Origin: Paenibacillus sp. CC-CFT747
Lineage (GTDB): Bacteria > Bacillota > Bacilli > Paenibacillales > NBRC-103111
Length of the DNA stretch: 64,000 bases
Reading direction: 5' to 3'
NCBI GenBank assembly: GCA_030323305.1
Contig: CP106741.1
Location: forward strand, 811,001-875,000
Below the pieces are notes generated by a model. That model was not told the origin of the DNA and searched no databases. It saw nothing but the letters and a program-made list of their open reading frames with translations. The translations under genes were made by a program, and so were the position numbers. Shown one piece after another: positions 10,608-20,549 of this stretch (position 1 is the first letter of the stretch; each line of letters opens with the position of its first letter).

Positions 10608-11033
10608 TCAAAGCGACAAAGCGAAAACCTCCTGCTGTTTCACCGCCTCGTATCCGATTCTTCGGTAGAACTCGTGGGCTTCCTTCCTTTGGCTGCCCGA
10701 CCGGATGCGCATCATCCGGTACCCACGCTCCCGAGCCCACTGCTCGCTCCGCCGCATCAGTTGCTCTCCTACCCTTTTCCGGCGCTGGGTGCCATCCACC
10801 ACCAAACCGCCGATTTCCGCAAAGGGTGGGGACTCGATCAGATGACGGCCGTGAACATGAACCCATCCTGCAAGACCCCCTCCTTCGGCTTCCTGGACAT
10901 AAACGGCATGATCCCTGTCTGCCAGAAGTCTTTCCAGCCGTTCTTCGGCCTCTGTGTCGGTGATTTCATAGCCCAGCTGCGAAGACAGCCTCGCTACCTC
11001 CCGGGCATCTTCCTTAACCGCTTCTCTTATCAT
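10608..11033 (-). CDS. GNAT-family N-acetyltransferase
   Basis: 141 residues, intact. The start follows GGAGGAAGGACC; a longer upstream frame lacks a ribosome site. The acetyl-CoA-binding motif is seen as VVDGTQRRKRVGEQLM (Q/RxxGxG/A type), preceded by the core strand EIGGLVVD and followed by the usual C-terminal HEFYRRIGYEAVKQQEVF. It would transfer an acetyl group to a small amine or protein; the substrate is unknown. It is convergent with the secreted-protein gene and downstream of the FAD oxidoreductase on the same strand, with a 162-base gap. Confidence 0.85.
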   Translation of the reverse strand: MIREAVKEDAREVARLSSQLGYEITDTEAEERLERLLADRDHAVYVQEAEGGGLAGWVHVHGRHLIESPPFAEIGGLVVDGTQRRKRVGEQLMRRSEQWARERGYRMMRIRSGSQRKEAHEFYRRIGYEAVKQQEVFALSL

Positions 11034-11195
11034 GGTCCTTCCTCCCTGGGCTTTTGTTATCGGCTTTTCTTTTCGGCTTACGGCAAGCTTACCAGACCGC
11101 CGCCTCGCGGTGAATGGTCCTTCCCTCATGCCTTCCCCACAGCAAAAAGCCCCGCTCCCCCAGGAGCCGGGCTGCTTATTGCCTCATACGCCAGC

Positions 11196-12467
11196 TTAAA
11201 CCGGCTTCACACTCTCCGCCTTCCAAAACACGACGCCCTGGTCCGCCAGACGCCGGTGAAGCTTGGGGATGGAGATGCCCGGGAAGTCGACGCCCTCTTC
11301 GAGCGCACAGGCCGCTGCGGCTCCCGCGGCCTGGCCGAGCGCATAGCAGGTCGCCTGCACGCGCATGGACGACATGGCGACGTGGGTCGCGGAGATCGAC
11401 CGGCCCGCCACGAGGAGCCCTTTTACCCCTGTTGGAAGCATGCACCGGTACGGGATGTCGTAACCGCTCAGGCTGCGTTCGTCGGTTGTTTTGGCCCCGT
11501 CCGGGCTGTGGATGTCGATCTCGTAATTCGTTTGGGCCACCACGTCTTCGAACCGCCGTCCGCTCGTCAGGTCGTCTTCCGTCAGGGTATAGAGGCCCTG
11601 GATCTGGTTCGTTTCCCTGACCCCGACCTGGCCGGGAATATGGGAGAGGACGTAGGTCTCAAATCCATTCCGCTGCAAATAATGGGCCACGGAGAAAACC
11701 TGCCGAAGCGCTTCCTTCTCCGCATGGTTGATGTCCTCGAGCTTGGCACCGTTCCCCCGGACCCGGGTCATGTTGACCAGCAGGGTGCCGTCCTGGTTCT
11801 GCTCCCAATAAAGGTGCCTTCCCTGCGGGAGCTCGCTCATGGATTCATAATAATAGGCGTCCTCCGGAAGGTAAGGGGTGACCGGCTTCCCCGTATTCTG
11901 CATCATGAACATCAAAGTCATCGGCTGGGTCAGCCCGTCTCCTTCCCGCCCCGAATGGATTGGCACCCCGGCATCCTGGGCGACCCGCGCATCCCCCGTG
12001 CAGTCGATCACCTTGGCGCCGAGAAAAGCCCGGAGCCCCTCTCTTGTGTTTGCGACGATGCCCGTAACCGTATCCCCATCCATCACCGCCGAGGTGAAGC
12101 TCGCGTGGTAATAGACACGTACCCCTTCCTTCTCGAGCTTGCTGTTCAAGTAATGACGCAGCACGAACGGCGAATACTGCGGCCAGATCGAGCCCTCGTG
12201 GGAATCCGGGAGCCGGTCCGGAAGCACCTCGGCGATAATTTCCCGGTAAATCCCCGTTACGTTGCCCACGCCCATAAAAATACTGACGTTGCCGAGCGTG
12301 CCCATGCCGCCCAACTGGCCGGAATGCTCCAGAAGGATGACCTTAAGTCCGCTCCTCGCTCCGCTGATGGCGGCGGCGCATCCGGCCGGCCCGCCTCCCA
12401 CCACGATAAGATCGGCTTGGTCGTGAACCGGAACCGTTCTCTCCATCCGTACCTTGGCTTGATCCAT
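11196..12467 (-). CDS. FAD-dependent oxidoreductase (FAD_oxidored family)
   Basis: 423 residues, intact. The start is the ATG after AAGGGGAGGATACAAGA, not the in-frame ATG 21 bases upstream. The N-terminal Rossmann motif is LIVVGGGPAGCAAAISGARS, then LLEHSGQLGGMGT. Further FAD contacts are VIDCTGDARVAQDAGVP and the C-terminal LLVAGRSISATHVAMSSMR. This family often sits in carbohydrate loci of Paenibacillus; the substrate is unknown. It is divergent from a LacI-type gene, and the shared 122-base region holds a TATAAT (minus strand, 12501-12506) for this gene, so the LacI protein probably controls it. Confidence 0.85.
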   Translation of the reverse strand: MDQAKVRMERTVPVHDQADLIVVGGGPAGCAAAISGARSGLKVILLEHSGQLGGMGTLGNVSIFMGVGNVTGIYREIIAEVLPDRLPDSHEGSIWPQYSPFVLRHYLNSKLEKEGVRVYYHASFTSAVMDGDTVTGIVANTREGLRAFLGAKVIDCTGDARVAQDAGVPIHSGREGDGLTQPMTLMFMMQNTGKPVTPYLPEDAYYYESMSELPQGRHLYWEQNQDGTLLVNMTRVRGNGAKLEDINHAEKEALRQVFSVAHYLQRNGFETYVLSHIPGQVGVRETNQIQGLYTLTEDDLTSGRRFEDVVAQTNYEIDIHSPDGAKTTDERSLSGYDIPYRCMLPTGVKGLLVAGRSISATHVAMSSMRVQATCYALGQAAGAAAACALEEGVDFPGISIPKLHRRLADQGVVFWKAESVKPV

Positions 12468-12589
12468 TCTTGTATCCTCCCCTTGCATCGATTTGCCCTC
12501 ATTATAGTTAGGGAGGCTGTTTTAATATAGTTTCATTTTTGTTACATTTAAACGGATAAACCAAGCCACGGAAAAAGGAGGAGACAAGC

Positions 12590-13664
12590 ATGACCCGCCG
12601 AAAAAGGTCACCCTCCGGATGATCGCGGACCGCCTTGGGGTAACGGTCCATACCGTATCCAAAGCCCTCCGCGGGCTTCCCGGAATGTCCGAGTCGACCC
12701 GCCGGGAAATCAGCGAAGCCGCCCGGGAGCTCGGCTACCGGACCAAGGCCCAGGCGGCCGGCTTGTCCGCCGAGCAGATCCCTTGGCCGGGGGCGGGCAA
12801 GCCCCGGCGGTTCGCTTTGCTGATGACCGGAGAGGCTCCCTTTCATCACCTTCAGGTCGAAGGGCTGCACCAGCGGCTGCACGAGCTCGGTCATGTTCTG
12901 ACAACCGTGGTGCTTCCGAAGCCGCTGCAAACGGAAAGCGGGCTGCTCGAATGGATGGAGCGCAGCGGCCTCCTGTTCCTGGACGGGCTGTTCCTTCCCC
13001 GGGTTTACCGGAGTGGATGGAGCTTGCTCTCGTCCGGCTGCCGCTCCCCGTCGTGATGATCAACTACCCTCCGGACGGCAGCCTGGCGGACAGCGTCATC
13101 TGGGATGTGCAGCACGCCGTCCACCTTAGCCTTAACCAGATGTACGTAGAGGGCCACCGCCGCATTCTCTTTGTGGGCGATACCCGGACCCAGCGCGGCT
13201 TCCGGCTCCGCTGGCAGGCCTTCCTCGATGCCTGCCAGCGGCTTGGCCTGCCCATGAGCCCGGACGAGCACGTGACCGGGCCGCCCGGAACGGGAACGGA
13301 CTGGCTGAACAGCCTGACCACCAAGCTCGCGGAGGGCGGCTACACCGCGGTACTGTGCGCCTTGAACCGCGACGTCACTTGGGCGGCCGTCGCCTTGGAG
13401 AGGGCCGGGCTAACCGTGCCGGGCCACGTTTCGCTGATCGGAACCGATCATGAAGCCCATCCGGCCTATCCCGGGTTAACCCGCCCGGTGCTGCTGGTCC
13501 GTGAGGCGGCCGAGCGCGCCGCCGAGCTCATGTTGAGGCGGATCGGCAGCCCGCTTCTTCCGTTCGAGCATGTGAGGCTGCGAGGGGGCGCCTTCTTCCG
13601 CGGAGAAACGCTGGGGCCTCCCCCTCGGGAGAGCCGGCAACAAGCGGGCGGCCGCGAAGGCTGA
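12590..13664 (+). CDS. LacI-family transcriptional regulator (two suspected frameshift errors)
   Basis: About 358 residues. AAAGGAGGAGACAAGC precedes the ATG. As written the frame stops after ten codons; making the A5 run an A6 run gives MTRRKKVTLRMIADRLG, a proper LacI helix-turn-helix followed by VTVHTVSKALRGLPGMSEST. A second break near 13000 in CCCCGGG is cured by one base. The C-terminal periplasmic-binding-like domain includes GHRRILFVGD, TAVLCALNRDVTWAAV and the hallmark VSLIGTDHEAHPAYPGLT. It is divergent from the FAD oxidoreductase, its likely target together with itself. The ligand is probably a sugar. Confidence 0.85.
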
Positions 13665-13674
13665 CCTTCGCCGG

Positions 13675-13707
13675 GTCCGCGGATAAGGGGCGACCTTTCC
13701 CGCGGAC
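13675..13707. other. Stem-loop between convergent genes
   Basis: GTCCGCGG pairs perfectly with CCGCGGAC across a 17-base loop. It lies between the converging LacI and dehydrogenase genes. There is no T run on either side, so a terminator role is uncertain. Confidence 0.45.
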
Positions 13708-13775
13708 AAGGCATGGTCCCCCCCCGCTTCCCGGTGTCCCGCTCGACGGGCGCTCCCGGGTCCCCCGTGCCTGCA

Positions 13776-14977
13776 CTAGCTGCGGCGGAAGACCGTTTTG
13801 CGCAGCACCAGCGGAAGCCCGCCGATGGTGAACAGGTAGCCGGCATCGGCGAGCAGCTTCAGCACGTAGGCGAGCAGGCCGGTGACCGCCCGGCCGCCGA
13901 CGACGCCGATGGCCTCCGCTCGGCCGAGCGTAGCCACCGTCCCCCGGTGGTCGTAGCGGAACGGGGGAGCCGGCGGCCGTGCAGCTGTGCGAGGAGGCTG
14001 TCGGCGGCGTAGCGGCCCTGCTGGACGGCGATCTGAGCCGTCGGCGGGTAGGGTGTCCCGCTCGGCCCGAGGACGAGGGCGCTGTCGCCGACGATGAATA
14101 CCTCGCGGTGCTGCCTTGACCGGAGGCACGGGTCGACGGCCACCCGGCCCCGCGCCGTCTCGAAGCCCGCCTCCTCAAGGAGCCGGTTGCCCCGGACGCC
14201 CGCCGCCCAGATGACGGTCCCGGCTGGAATGAATTCGCCGTCCGAGAGACGGACGCCCTCCGGCGTGCACTCCCGGATGGAGGTGGTGAGCTTAAAGGAG
14301 ACGCCCTTCGCGGTCAGCTTCTCCATTCCGTAGCGTACGAGCTCCCGCGGCATGCCGGGCGGCAAGGGCGCTGCCCCCGCCTCGATGCTGCAGATGCGCA
14401 CGAGCGACGGGTCGACGTCAAACAGCCGGCAAAGCTCCGGCATCTTGTCCGCCAGCTCTCCGGCGAATTCCGTGCCGGTGAAGCCGGCTCCGCCGACCAC
14501 GAACGTCAGGTAGTCGAGGCGCTTCGGCTGGGTTTTGTACTTGGCGAGCATGTAACGGATATGCTGGCGGATCAGGCGCACGCTGTTCGTGCTGCGAATC
14601 GTAAGCGCATGCTCCTTCAAGCCCGGGATGCCGAACATCTCCGGCTCGCTTCCGAGCCCTGCGATGAGATAATCGTAGCGGAGCACGCCCCGGTCGGTGA
14701 TCACTTTACGCTCCGCCGGCTCCAACCTCTGAACCTCCGCCTTCAGCAAACGGGTCCGGCGGCTGTTCAGCATCTCCTTCAGGTCGACCCTGGCGTTATC
14801 CGGATGATCGGTGCCTGCGGCGGATTTGTGCAAATGGGTGGTCAGCGTGTGGTAGTCGTGCTTGTTGACAAGCGTGACCTCCGCCTCTCCCCGCCTCAGT
14901 TTCTTCTGCAGCCGGAGCGCCGCGGCCAGTCCGCCGTAGCCCGCTCCCAGGATGACGATTCTCTTCGGGTTCCCCAT
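13776..14977 (-). CDS. Type II NADH dehydrogenase-like FAD protein (one suspected frameshift error)
   Basis: About 400 residues. The N-terminal FAD motif is RIVILGAGYGGLAAALRLQ. The second nucleotide motif is LTFVVGGAGFTGTEFAGEL, and TVIWAAGVRG and VFIVGDSA are the usual late motifs of NDH-2 enzymes. These pass electrons from NADH to menaquinone at the inner face of the membrane without pumping protons. The frame breaks near 13965 in a C5 run; a sixth C continues into PFRYDHRGTVATLGR and the membrane-associating tail (GLLAYVLKLL, RKTVFRRS). The start is ATG with a modest AAGGCGTGAAGGCA site; GTG nine bases upstream is an alternative. Confidence 0.85.
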
Positions 14978-15210
14978 TGCCTTCACGCCTTTCCGGATGG
15001 GTTCGTGCCCACTTCGGTGATGTACTTCCATCATACGAAGCCGGGCGCAAAAGGTTCATGGAGAAGCCGGCGTCTCCCCCATCCCCGTCAGCCGCACCCT
15101 TTCCCTTAAGCTTTAACGCGGTTTCCGTTGGAGACTCCATCCCCTGGGAGCCTCCCCTCCTGTCAAGTGTTACCTGGCAGGATGGAGTAATCTGGATAAC
15201 CCTTTTCCTG

Positions 15211-15249
15211 CAAAAAGCCCGCCTGTCCCTAATCCCGGACGGCGGGCTT
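15211..15249 (-). terminator. Terminator at the end of the fructan operon
   Basis: On the minus strand AAGCCCGCC pairs with GGCGGGCTT and is followed by TTTTTG. An inner GTCC/GGAC helix extends the stem. It is 130 bases past the fructokinase stop and is the first terminator seen after the seven-gene locus. The surrounding 14978-15379 stretch holds no gene. Confidence 0.7.
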
Positions 15250-15379
15250 CTGTTTACTCCTATAGCCATTAACGCCTATATAAATTTCATAAGTTCTGCG
15301 GCGCGCCCTCAAGCAGAGCCTGCCATGCCGCTATCGGCTGCCTTGCGGAAGAAGCCTGCCGGCACGCGGGCCGGGCCGC

Positions 15380-16254
15380 TTAACGGCCGGCGGCACGCAG
15401 TCCGAGAGCGAGCGACCCGGCCAAGCCGGCATTGTCGCCCAAGCCCGGCGGCACGATAAAGCTGTCCAAGTCGTCGCTCAGCTCGGGAGCGTTGACGTAC
15501 CCGTTCAGGTTCCGGGCCACCTCCCGGCGGATCAGCGGGAACAGCTGGCTCTGGTGCATAACTCCCCCGCCGAGAATGATTTTCTTTGGGGACAAGGTCA
15601 GCACGGCGTTCGCGATCGACTGGGCGAGGTAGAACGCCTCGATCTCCCAGGCCGGATGATCCTCGGGAAGCTCGGTGCCCTTCACTCCCCATCTCTTCTC
15701 GAGAGCCGGCCCTGCGGCCATACCTTCCAGGCAGTCGCCATGATACGGGCACACTCCCTCGAAGCGGTCTTCCGGGTGGCGCCGGGTCAGCACGTGTCCG
15801 CCCTCCGGATGCACCAGCCCGTGGACGAGCCGGCCCTCCATGTAGACGCCCACTCCGATGCCGGTACCCACCGTGTAGTACAGGCAGCTGTCCAGGCCTT
15901 GGGCCGCCCCCAAACGGCTTCTCCGAGAGCGGCCGCATTCACGTCCGTGTCCCAGCCGAACGGCACGTCAAACTCCTTACGCAGCGTAGGAAGGAAGGGA
16001 TAGTGGCCCCATCCTTCCTTCGGAGTAGTCGTGACATGGCCGTAATGGGGACTGGACGGGTTCAGGTCGATCGGTCCGAACGTACCGATGCCGATTGCCT
16101 CCACCTTCTTGTCCCGGAAGTACTCAATAACCCGGGGCAGCGTGATCTCCGGACGCTCTGTCGGGAAGCTTACCCTGTCTAGTATTTCTCCTTGTTCGTT
16201 ACCGATTCCGCAGACGAATTTGGTTCCGCCGGCTTCTACCGCTCCTGCTATCAT
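15380..16254 (-). CDS. ROK-family fructokinase (one suspected frameshift error)
   Basis: About 291 residues. It starts AGAVEAGGTKFVCGIGNE, the ATP-binding motif of the ROK fructokinase subgroup (ScrK/GmuE type). The sugar site is seen in GWDTDVNAAALGE, and TVGTGIGVG is the second phosphate motif. HPEGGHVLTRRHPEDRF followed by GVCPYHGDCLEGMAAGPA holds the His/Cys zinc ligands that mark fructokinases. The frame breaks near 15912 in a G5 run and is cured by one G. The gene starts two bases after the GH32 stop, with AGGAGGAGTAAAG inside the end of that gene. It would phosphorylate fructose released by the two GH32 enzymes. Confidence 0.88.
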
Positions 16255-16256
16255 CT

Positions 16257-18737
16257 TTACTCCTCCTGTATCCAAGCCGATTTCATCCGCCATAGTTCGA
16301 GTGATACTACCCTGGCCTCTTGGGGTCCCCATACGCGAAGGCCGAGAGAATCCTTGCGGCTCGTGTAGGCCCTTGTTGTCAAGCTCTTTAATCCGTTGGC
16401 ATAAGCCTCGATCATGGAACGGTCCACATAAACATGGAGCCGCAAATTCTCTCCGGCCAGCTCGAGCCGGCCCTCTTGGATGCCTCCGCACCGCTCTCGG
16501 GGATCCAACGTCGTTCTCGTCCGGTCCGCGAATAGACGGGATTGGTTCCAATCGTAGCCAAGCAGCGTCTCTTCTTCCCCGCCCGGGGAGCGCTTCAGCT
16601 TCAATCCAAGGATCCGGCCGCTTCCCGAGCAGACGGCATTAGCGGTTCCCGCCGGCCTTGGCGTCACCGACGGGTCCGTTCCCCCGAAAGAGCCCGAAAG
16701 CTCTTGGGAAGCAGACGCCTGAGCCGCCTGCTCCCTGTCCGGCCAAGCTTCCAGCTCCACACGGATTTCCAGCATGTCCTCTTGGATCGTTTGCAGCCGC
16801 TCATTGGCTTCACGCACCGTTACGTTTTCCAGTGAAACGAGCTTCTCGGCCCGAAGCTTCTCCAGCTCATGAATCGGCTCAAGGCCGAGGCGGCCGTCCT
16901 CCCGGAGGTAGACATGCAGAGGGAGCCCTCCGTTGTGGGCCCAGCCCGCCCGGTACTCCGCCTCTGCCGTTCTATCCCCTTGCGCGATGGTGAAGACGAG
17001 GCTCCTCCCGGTAACGGGATCGACCATCCCGCTCGGCCCTGTAAAATGAAAGTCCCCCACATCGATCAGCTGGGGCTCCTCCTGATCGGGACGGAAGGAA
17101 ACGGTTACCGGATCGAAGCTGCCGATCCAATAGAACACTTCCACGTCCGCCCCTCCCCTACAGGGGAAACGAGAAACAGGTGCTTCTCTTCCCCATCCCG
17201 GTTCCGCCCCAGGGGCAGCAGCACCGGAAGCTCCCAGACGGGTCCTAGGTAAGGGTATTTTTGCCGATCGGCCGTAAGAAACAGACCGTGGTTCCTCCAG
17301 CTTATCATATCCTTGGAGGAATAGGCCACCACCGTGCCGCTGCCTTCCACTGTCCCGGACCCGATCAGCAAATACCAGGTGTCTCCTGTCTTCCAGACAA
17401 AAGGGTCGCGAAAATCCCCGGTCAGCTTCTGGGCCGGGTCCTGGATAAGGATCGGGTCCGGACAGACCTTCCAATGAACCAGGTCATTGTCCAAGTTGTC
17501 CCGGTACGTGCTTCGGGCAAGCCCGACCCGCTGGTTGGGATGGACTCTGTCATTCCCCGCCGTGAAGAACAAGGCCGGTTCCCCGTCCGCGTCATAAGCA
17601 GCACTTCCGGACCAAACCCCATCCGGGTTAAGTCCGTTGTTCTCCGGAGTTAGGGCAACCGGAAGGTCCCGCCAGTGGACTAGGTCCGGGCTCACCCAAT
17701 GGCCCCAATGAAGATAATGAAAGAACGGTCCTTTCGGATTGTGCTGGTAGAAAAGATGATACTGGCCGTTGTAATAAACGGGGGCATGGGGCTCATTCAT
17801 CCAATGGGCAGGCGGGCTGACATGGTACTGCGGACGGTGGCGGTCCCCGGCCAGCAGGCTCCTGTCGAGCTTAAGCTCCTCGTAAGGGATCCGGGGATGG
17901 ACGCCTCCATGCGGGAGCAGGTCCTCTGCATATTGACGCTTGACCTCTTCGGCGCTTAAGACGCGGGTGTAAAGCTTCAGCTCGTCCATCAGGCCGCTGA
18001 ACAGATGGAAGGAGAAAGCCCCGGCGAAAGGCGTTCCCTCCCGGTTCCGTCCGATAAGCAGATCAACGGCGGCCGGGGACACGATCCGGCCCCCGGAATT
18101 CGGCGGCAGGCGGCTTCCTCGCCATTATGGTACAGCTTCATCTCCCCGGTTGCCGGAGTATAGGTGGCCGTTAGAAAAGCCCACTCCCCTTGAACAAGCG
18201 GAACCTTCTCCGCCCACACTTCCTCCCAGCTCTCTCCCGTACCAAGCTGAAGGGACCAGGCTCCGTGACGAAACAGACCGAGAAGGAATCCCTGCTTCCG
18301 CTCCCGGTCGTGCTGGCTAAGGATCGCCGTCAGCTTCCGGTCCACTCCCCCTCAAAAGCACGCGGGGCGACCCAGACGGAAATGGTCAGCTCCCCGGTCA
18401 CGGACACCGCTTGATCAGCCGGGCGTCTGATCCAAGTGGAATAGCCGTCAAACAGCAGCGCCTTGTTGTGGATCCCTGTCCTCCAGGCGGGATCCATCCG
18501 TCTGTCTCCTTCCGCCTTCAAGAACACGTAATCGATGGGATCGGTGCGCCCGCCGGCTACATCGCGTGCCTCTGCCCCTCTTCCTTCGTCAAAGGGCCAA
18601 TGGGCGGCGAGTGCCTTATCCGCCAATGCCGTTCGGCTCTCCTGTTGAATTTCATGCTCATCCGATGTTTTTCCCTCCGACAAAGTTACCGGATCGGGCA
18701 CTAGTCCTGCCCTGGGGGTGTTTTCCCCGCTTGTCAT
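16257..18737 (-). CDS. GH32 fructan hydrolase with N-terminal LamG-like domain and altered active-site motif (three suspected frameshift errors)
   Basis: About 827 residues. The start is the ATG after AAGGAGAGGGTGGAC; there is no signal peptide, so it acts in the cytoplasm. Residues 13-42 are encoded by a dispersed 91-bp repeat. Residues 45-235 form a concanavalin A/LamG-like module (HWPFDEGRG, FDGYSTWIRRP, FSGLMDELKLYTRVLS). The GH32 five-blade propeller follows: HWMNEPHAPVYYNGQYHLFY (about 313), FRDPFVW (about 445) and WELPVLLPLG (about 502). The usual motifs are WMNDPNG, RDP and WECP; here the nucleophile position carries Glu. The C-terminal sandwich ends with VDRSMIEAYANG. Breaks near 18345, 18085 and 17145 are each cured by one G in a G run. 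Likely substrate: imported fructo-oligosaccharides. Confidence 0.85.
18611..18701. repeat. 91-bp dispersed repeat with inverted ends, copy A (inside a coding region)
   Basis: It begins GTGCCTTATCCG and ends CGGATCGGGCAC, an inverted pair with two mismatches against the other copies. Length is exactly 91, as in the copies at 37332 and 41496, with shared interior blocks (CCTATTGAATTT-like and CAAAGTTACCGGAT). It lies within the first 43 codons of the LamG-GH32 gene and is read through in frame on the minus strand. Confidence 0.8.
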
Positions 18738-18772
18738 GTCCACCCTCTCCTTCATTCGCTTCTTCTTTCAAG

Positions 18773-18813
18773 AGACGGCGAAAGACGGGAATCTTCCCCG
18801 TCCTTCGCCGTCT
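18773..18813. promoter_or_regulatory. Strong stem-loop between the two GH32 genes
   Basis: AGACGGCGAA pairs with TTCGCCGTCT, and inside it GACGGG pairs with CCCGTC around a short loop. It lies in the 139-base gap between the GH32 genes on the minus strand. The following bases hold no good T run, so it is more likely an mRNA-processing or stabilising structure, or a leaky terminator, than a full stop. Confidence 0.6.
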
Positions 18814-18876
18814 GGTTGTTCTGCAATTCGTCAAAGTGTCACCGTGCTCTCCGGAACCGCAAATCCCGGCCCGGTT

Positions 18877-20405
18877 CTACCTTATGGCTTCCTGACGTCT
18901 CGCCGTGTCCCCTTTGGCTGCCTCGGAGCCGGGATCGTAGATGGAACCTAGCGCGTTCACTTCAAGCCGTTCCACCACGGCTCCTTCTCCTTCCGCAAAC
19001 AGGATGAGGCTCCGGCTGTCAGGATGAGGGAAGATGAGATCGGTTAGCACCAGTTCTCCGTCGTTCGCAAACACCTCTACCGATGAGGTGTCCAGGAAGA
19101 GATGAAGCCGAAGGCGTCCCTCCTCCACGGATAAAGGGGCTTCATGCCGGCAGGCGAAGGCCGGATGAAAATCCACCTCCCCGACCGTGTGCGGTCCATC
19201 GACAGTCGCTCCGCCGCTGCATCATAGCGGATGACGGTTTCTTCCCGGTCGGAGGCCCGGACACGGAGGCCGACGCTGCCGGAGGAACCCAGGCGGAAAT
19301 CGACCGCCAGCTCCAGCAGTTCCTCCTCGCAGCCGTCCAAAATCTTCTGGGCTTCGGTCAGCTCCAGGTCCGTCTGGCAATGCGTCTTCTTGCGGAGAGC
19401 CTGCAGCTCGCGAACCGGACACTGAATAAGCCTTACTCCCTGCCTGCCGTTCCGGAGGCCCAGCTCACGGGGTACCGTCATCGCACTTCTCCATGCCACG
19501 GTCGGCGTCTGGTTCGCATACCTCCAATTGCTCATCCATCCGAGATAAATCCTCCTGCCGTCGATGTCGGGAATGTCTGACCAAGTGACCCCGGCGTAGT
19601 TGTCCCGCCCGTGATCCACCCATAGGATCGTCTCCGGGGCATTCTCGTTTAGGAACCGGAACCCATCGAACTCTCCAATAAAATATTGCGTTCTGGATCC
19701 TTCGGCTCCCTCGGGCCGGTCGCCGATGCTCACAATCAGCACCCAGCGCTTTCCTCCGTTCTCCCCTTCGACGGGAAGCTCGAACAGGTCCGGGCATTCC
19801 CATACCGCGTCGTGCGAGCCGTCCCCGGACCCGAAGGCACTCGCGAAGGTCCATCCCAGCAGGTCAGGCGACCGGTACAGCCGGATATGGTCTCCTGCGG
19901 CGATCACCATGATCCAGCTGTTCGTCGGTTCGTGCCGGAATACCTTAGGGTCGCGAAAGTCCTGAAGCCCTTTCTCCGCCAGCACGGGATTCCCGGCGTA
20001 CTTCGTCCAGCTGCGGCCGCGGTCCGTGCTGTAGGCGATGCTTTGGCACTCGCTTACCTCTCCCGTCTCCTCGTTCCTCCGGTGGTGGGTAAAGATGGCG
20101 ACCAGACCCGAACCTCCGCCGAACAGCCCGCTGCTGTCCCGGCGATCGACCACGGCGCTTCCCGAGAAGATATAGCCGTTGTCATCCGGCGCCAGCGCCA
20201 CCGGAAGATGCTCCCAGCGGACGAGATCCCGGCTTACCGCATGCCCCCAGTGCATCGGGCCCCAGGTCGTTCCTCCCGGGTAATATTGATAGAACAGATG
20301 ATATTCTCCTTCGTAATAAACCATCCCGTTCGGGTCGTTCATCCAGTTGGCTTCCGGCGTGAAATGAAACTGCGGCCGAAAAGGGTCCTTGTAAGCTTGA
20401 GTCAA
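18877..20405 (-). CDS. GH32 beta-fructosidase (sucrase/levanase type; one suspected frameshift error)
   Basis: About 509 residues, normal for intracellular sucrases and exo-fructanases. All canonical motifs are present: NWMNDPNGMVYY (residues 20-31, Asp nucleophile), DFRDPKVF (about 150) and WECPDLF (about 201, Glu acid/base). The C-terminal beta-sandwich has LRLHLFLDTSSVEVFANDG. No signal peptide, so it acts on imported oligosaccharides or sucrose. The start is taken as TTG (LTQAYKDPF) behind GAGAAAGGTG, because no ATG or GTG with a ribosome site fits this frame. The break near 19180 in a G4 run is cured by one G. It lies between the binding-protein gene and the LamG-GH32 gene. Confidence 0.9.
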
Positions 20406-20549
20406 TGATTGTCCACACCTTTCTCCAGTCCGATCCCGATGTCCTGCCCGCCATGCGAGGAGCAGGAGTCCGCCAGGCATCCCAAGCCAAGTGGTCTCCC
20501 CTCTCGTCCTTAGCGGACCGACACCCGTCCTGCTGTCTCTCTTTTTGCC

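Noticed and set aside
10539..12530. Open plus-strand frame of 663 codons opposite the acetyltransferase and FAD oxidoreductase genes
   Set aside because: It is antisense to two clearly conserved proteins, has no ribosome site and resembles no family; long antisense frames are expected at this G+C content.
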